35,621 nucleotides of DNA from Bacteroidota bacterium (GTDB taxonomy: Bacteria; Bacteroidota; Bacteroidia; Chitinophagales; Chitinophagaceae). The notes under the pieces were generated by a model that did no database searches, was not told the DNA's origin, and saw only the letters and a program-made list of their open reading frames with translations. Location: assembly GCA_963169635.1 (NCBI GenBank), contig CAUJDL010000044.1, positions 1 through 35,621 of the forward strand, written 5' to 3'. Shown one piece after another: positions 35,488 through 35,621 of this stretch (the stretch's first letter is position 1; every line of letters begins with the position of its first letter). The translations under genes and the position numbers were made by a program.

Positions 35488-35621
35488 ATAGGCAATTATT
35501 ATTTAAAACTATAAAAGATATTAGTTAAAAATATAATTTGATGATAAAATTTTACACATTATCAAAAAAATATTTTGCAATATGCCTCTAAATTGTAATT
35601 TAGCACATAGAATTTAATGGG

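Noticed and set aside
1..35621. CRISPR arrays, insertion sequences, phage or plasmid genes
   Set aside because: No regularly spaced short direct repeats with unique spacers, no transposase or integrase frame and no terminal inverted repeats were seen. The repeats present are inside coding genes.

Overview
The window is chromosomal DNA from a very AT-rich member of the Bacteroidota, most likely of the Chitinophagaceae or a close relative (lineage inferred, not proven). Reasons seen in the sequence: two very large secreted proteins end in type IX secretion (T9SS) sorting domains with the YPNP motif. Promoter candidates fit the Bacteroidota -7 element TANNTTTG. A 29-residue basic MPCGKKRKRHK protein typical of this phylum is present. 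Gene neighbours such as ddl with a PASTA protein, and HU with a TPR protein and RNase G, also fit. No phage, transposon, integrase, CRISPR or plasmid gene was seen, so this looks like core chromosome with two cell-surface giants.

Layout. 1-4688 (+) is the 3' part of a T9SS-exported protein built of five fibronectin III plus jelly-roll modules, closed by a strong terminator. 4779-10158 (+) holds a fused dipeptide-type ABC ATPase, fructose-bisphosphatase (fbp), a small exported protein, ruvX, def, and an exported protein of unknown role overlapping def by 4 bp. 10271-12514 (-) holds ribH, a membrane-anchored TPR protein and pdhA. A 521-bp gap with no gene leads to 13036-18066 (+), a 1676-residue T9SS-exported repeat protein with a 624-bp DNA repeat.

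From 18258 to 32136 everything is on the minus strand: a mitochondrial-type citrate synthase, an LptF/LptG-family permease, rplU-rpmA with a histone H1-like gene after them, ddl-PASTA-rhodanese, tRNA-Ser(GCT), rpoC as a stand-alone transcription unit, a small exported protein, and a pair consisting of a probable ATP-grasp ligase and a class-I glutamine amidotransferase. From 32316 (+) come an HU/IHF protein, a membrane-anchored TPR protein, the tiny AURKAIP1/COX24-type (bS22-like) ribosomal protein, and RNase G (rng).

How the genes fit together: most are housekeeping genes for translation (rplU, rpmA, def, tRNA-Ser, bS22-like), transcription and RNA decay (rpoC, rng), central carbon metabolism (pdhA, gltA, fbp) and envelope assembly (ddl, PASTA protein, LptF/G). 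Seven sites share the longer string TANNTTTGC just upstream of genes and may reflect a housekeeping promoter. The points most worth a second look are the ATP-grasp/amidotransferase pair of unknown product, the uncoupling of rpoC from rpoB with a hairpin-rich leader, the lysine/alanine repeat protein in the ribosomal operon, and the mosaic duplications in the two surface giants.
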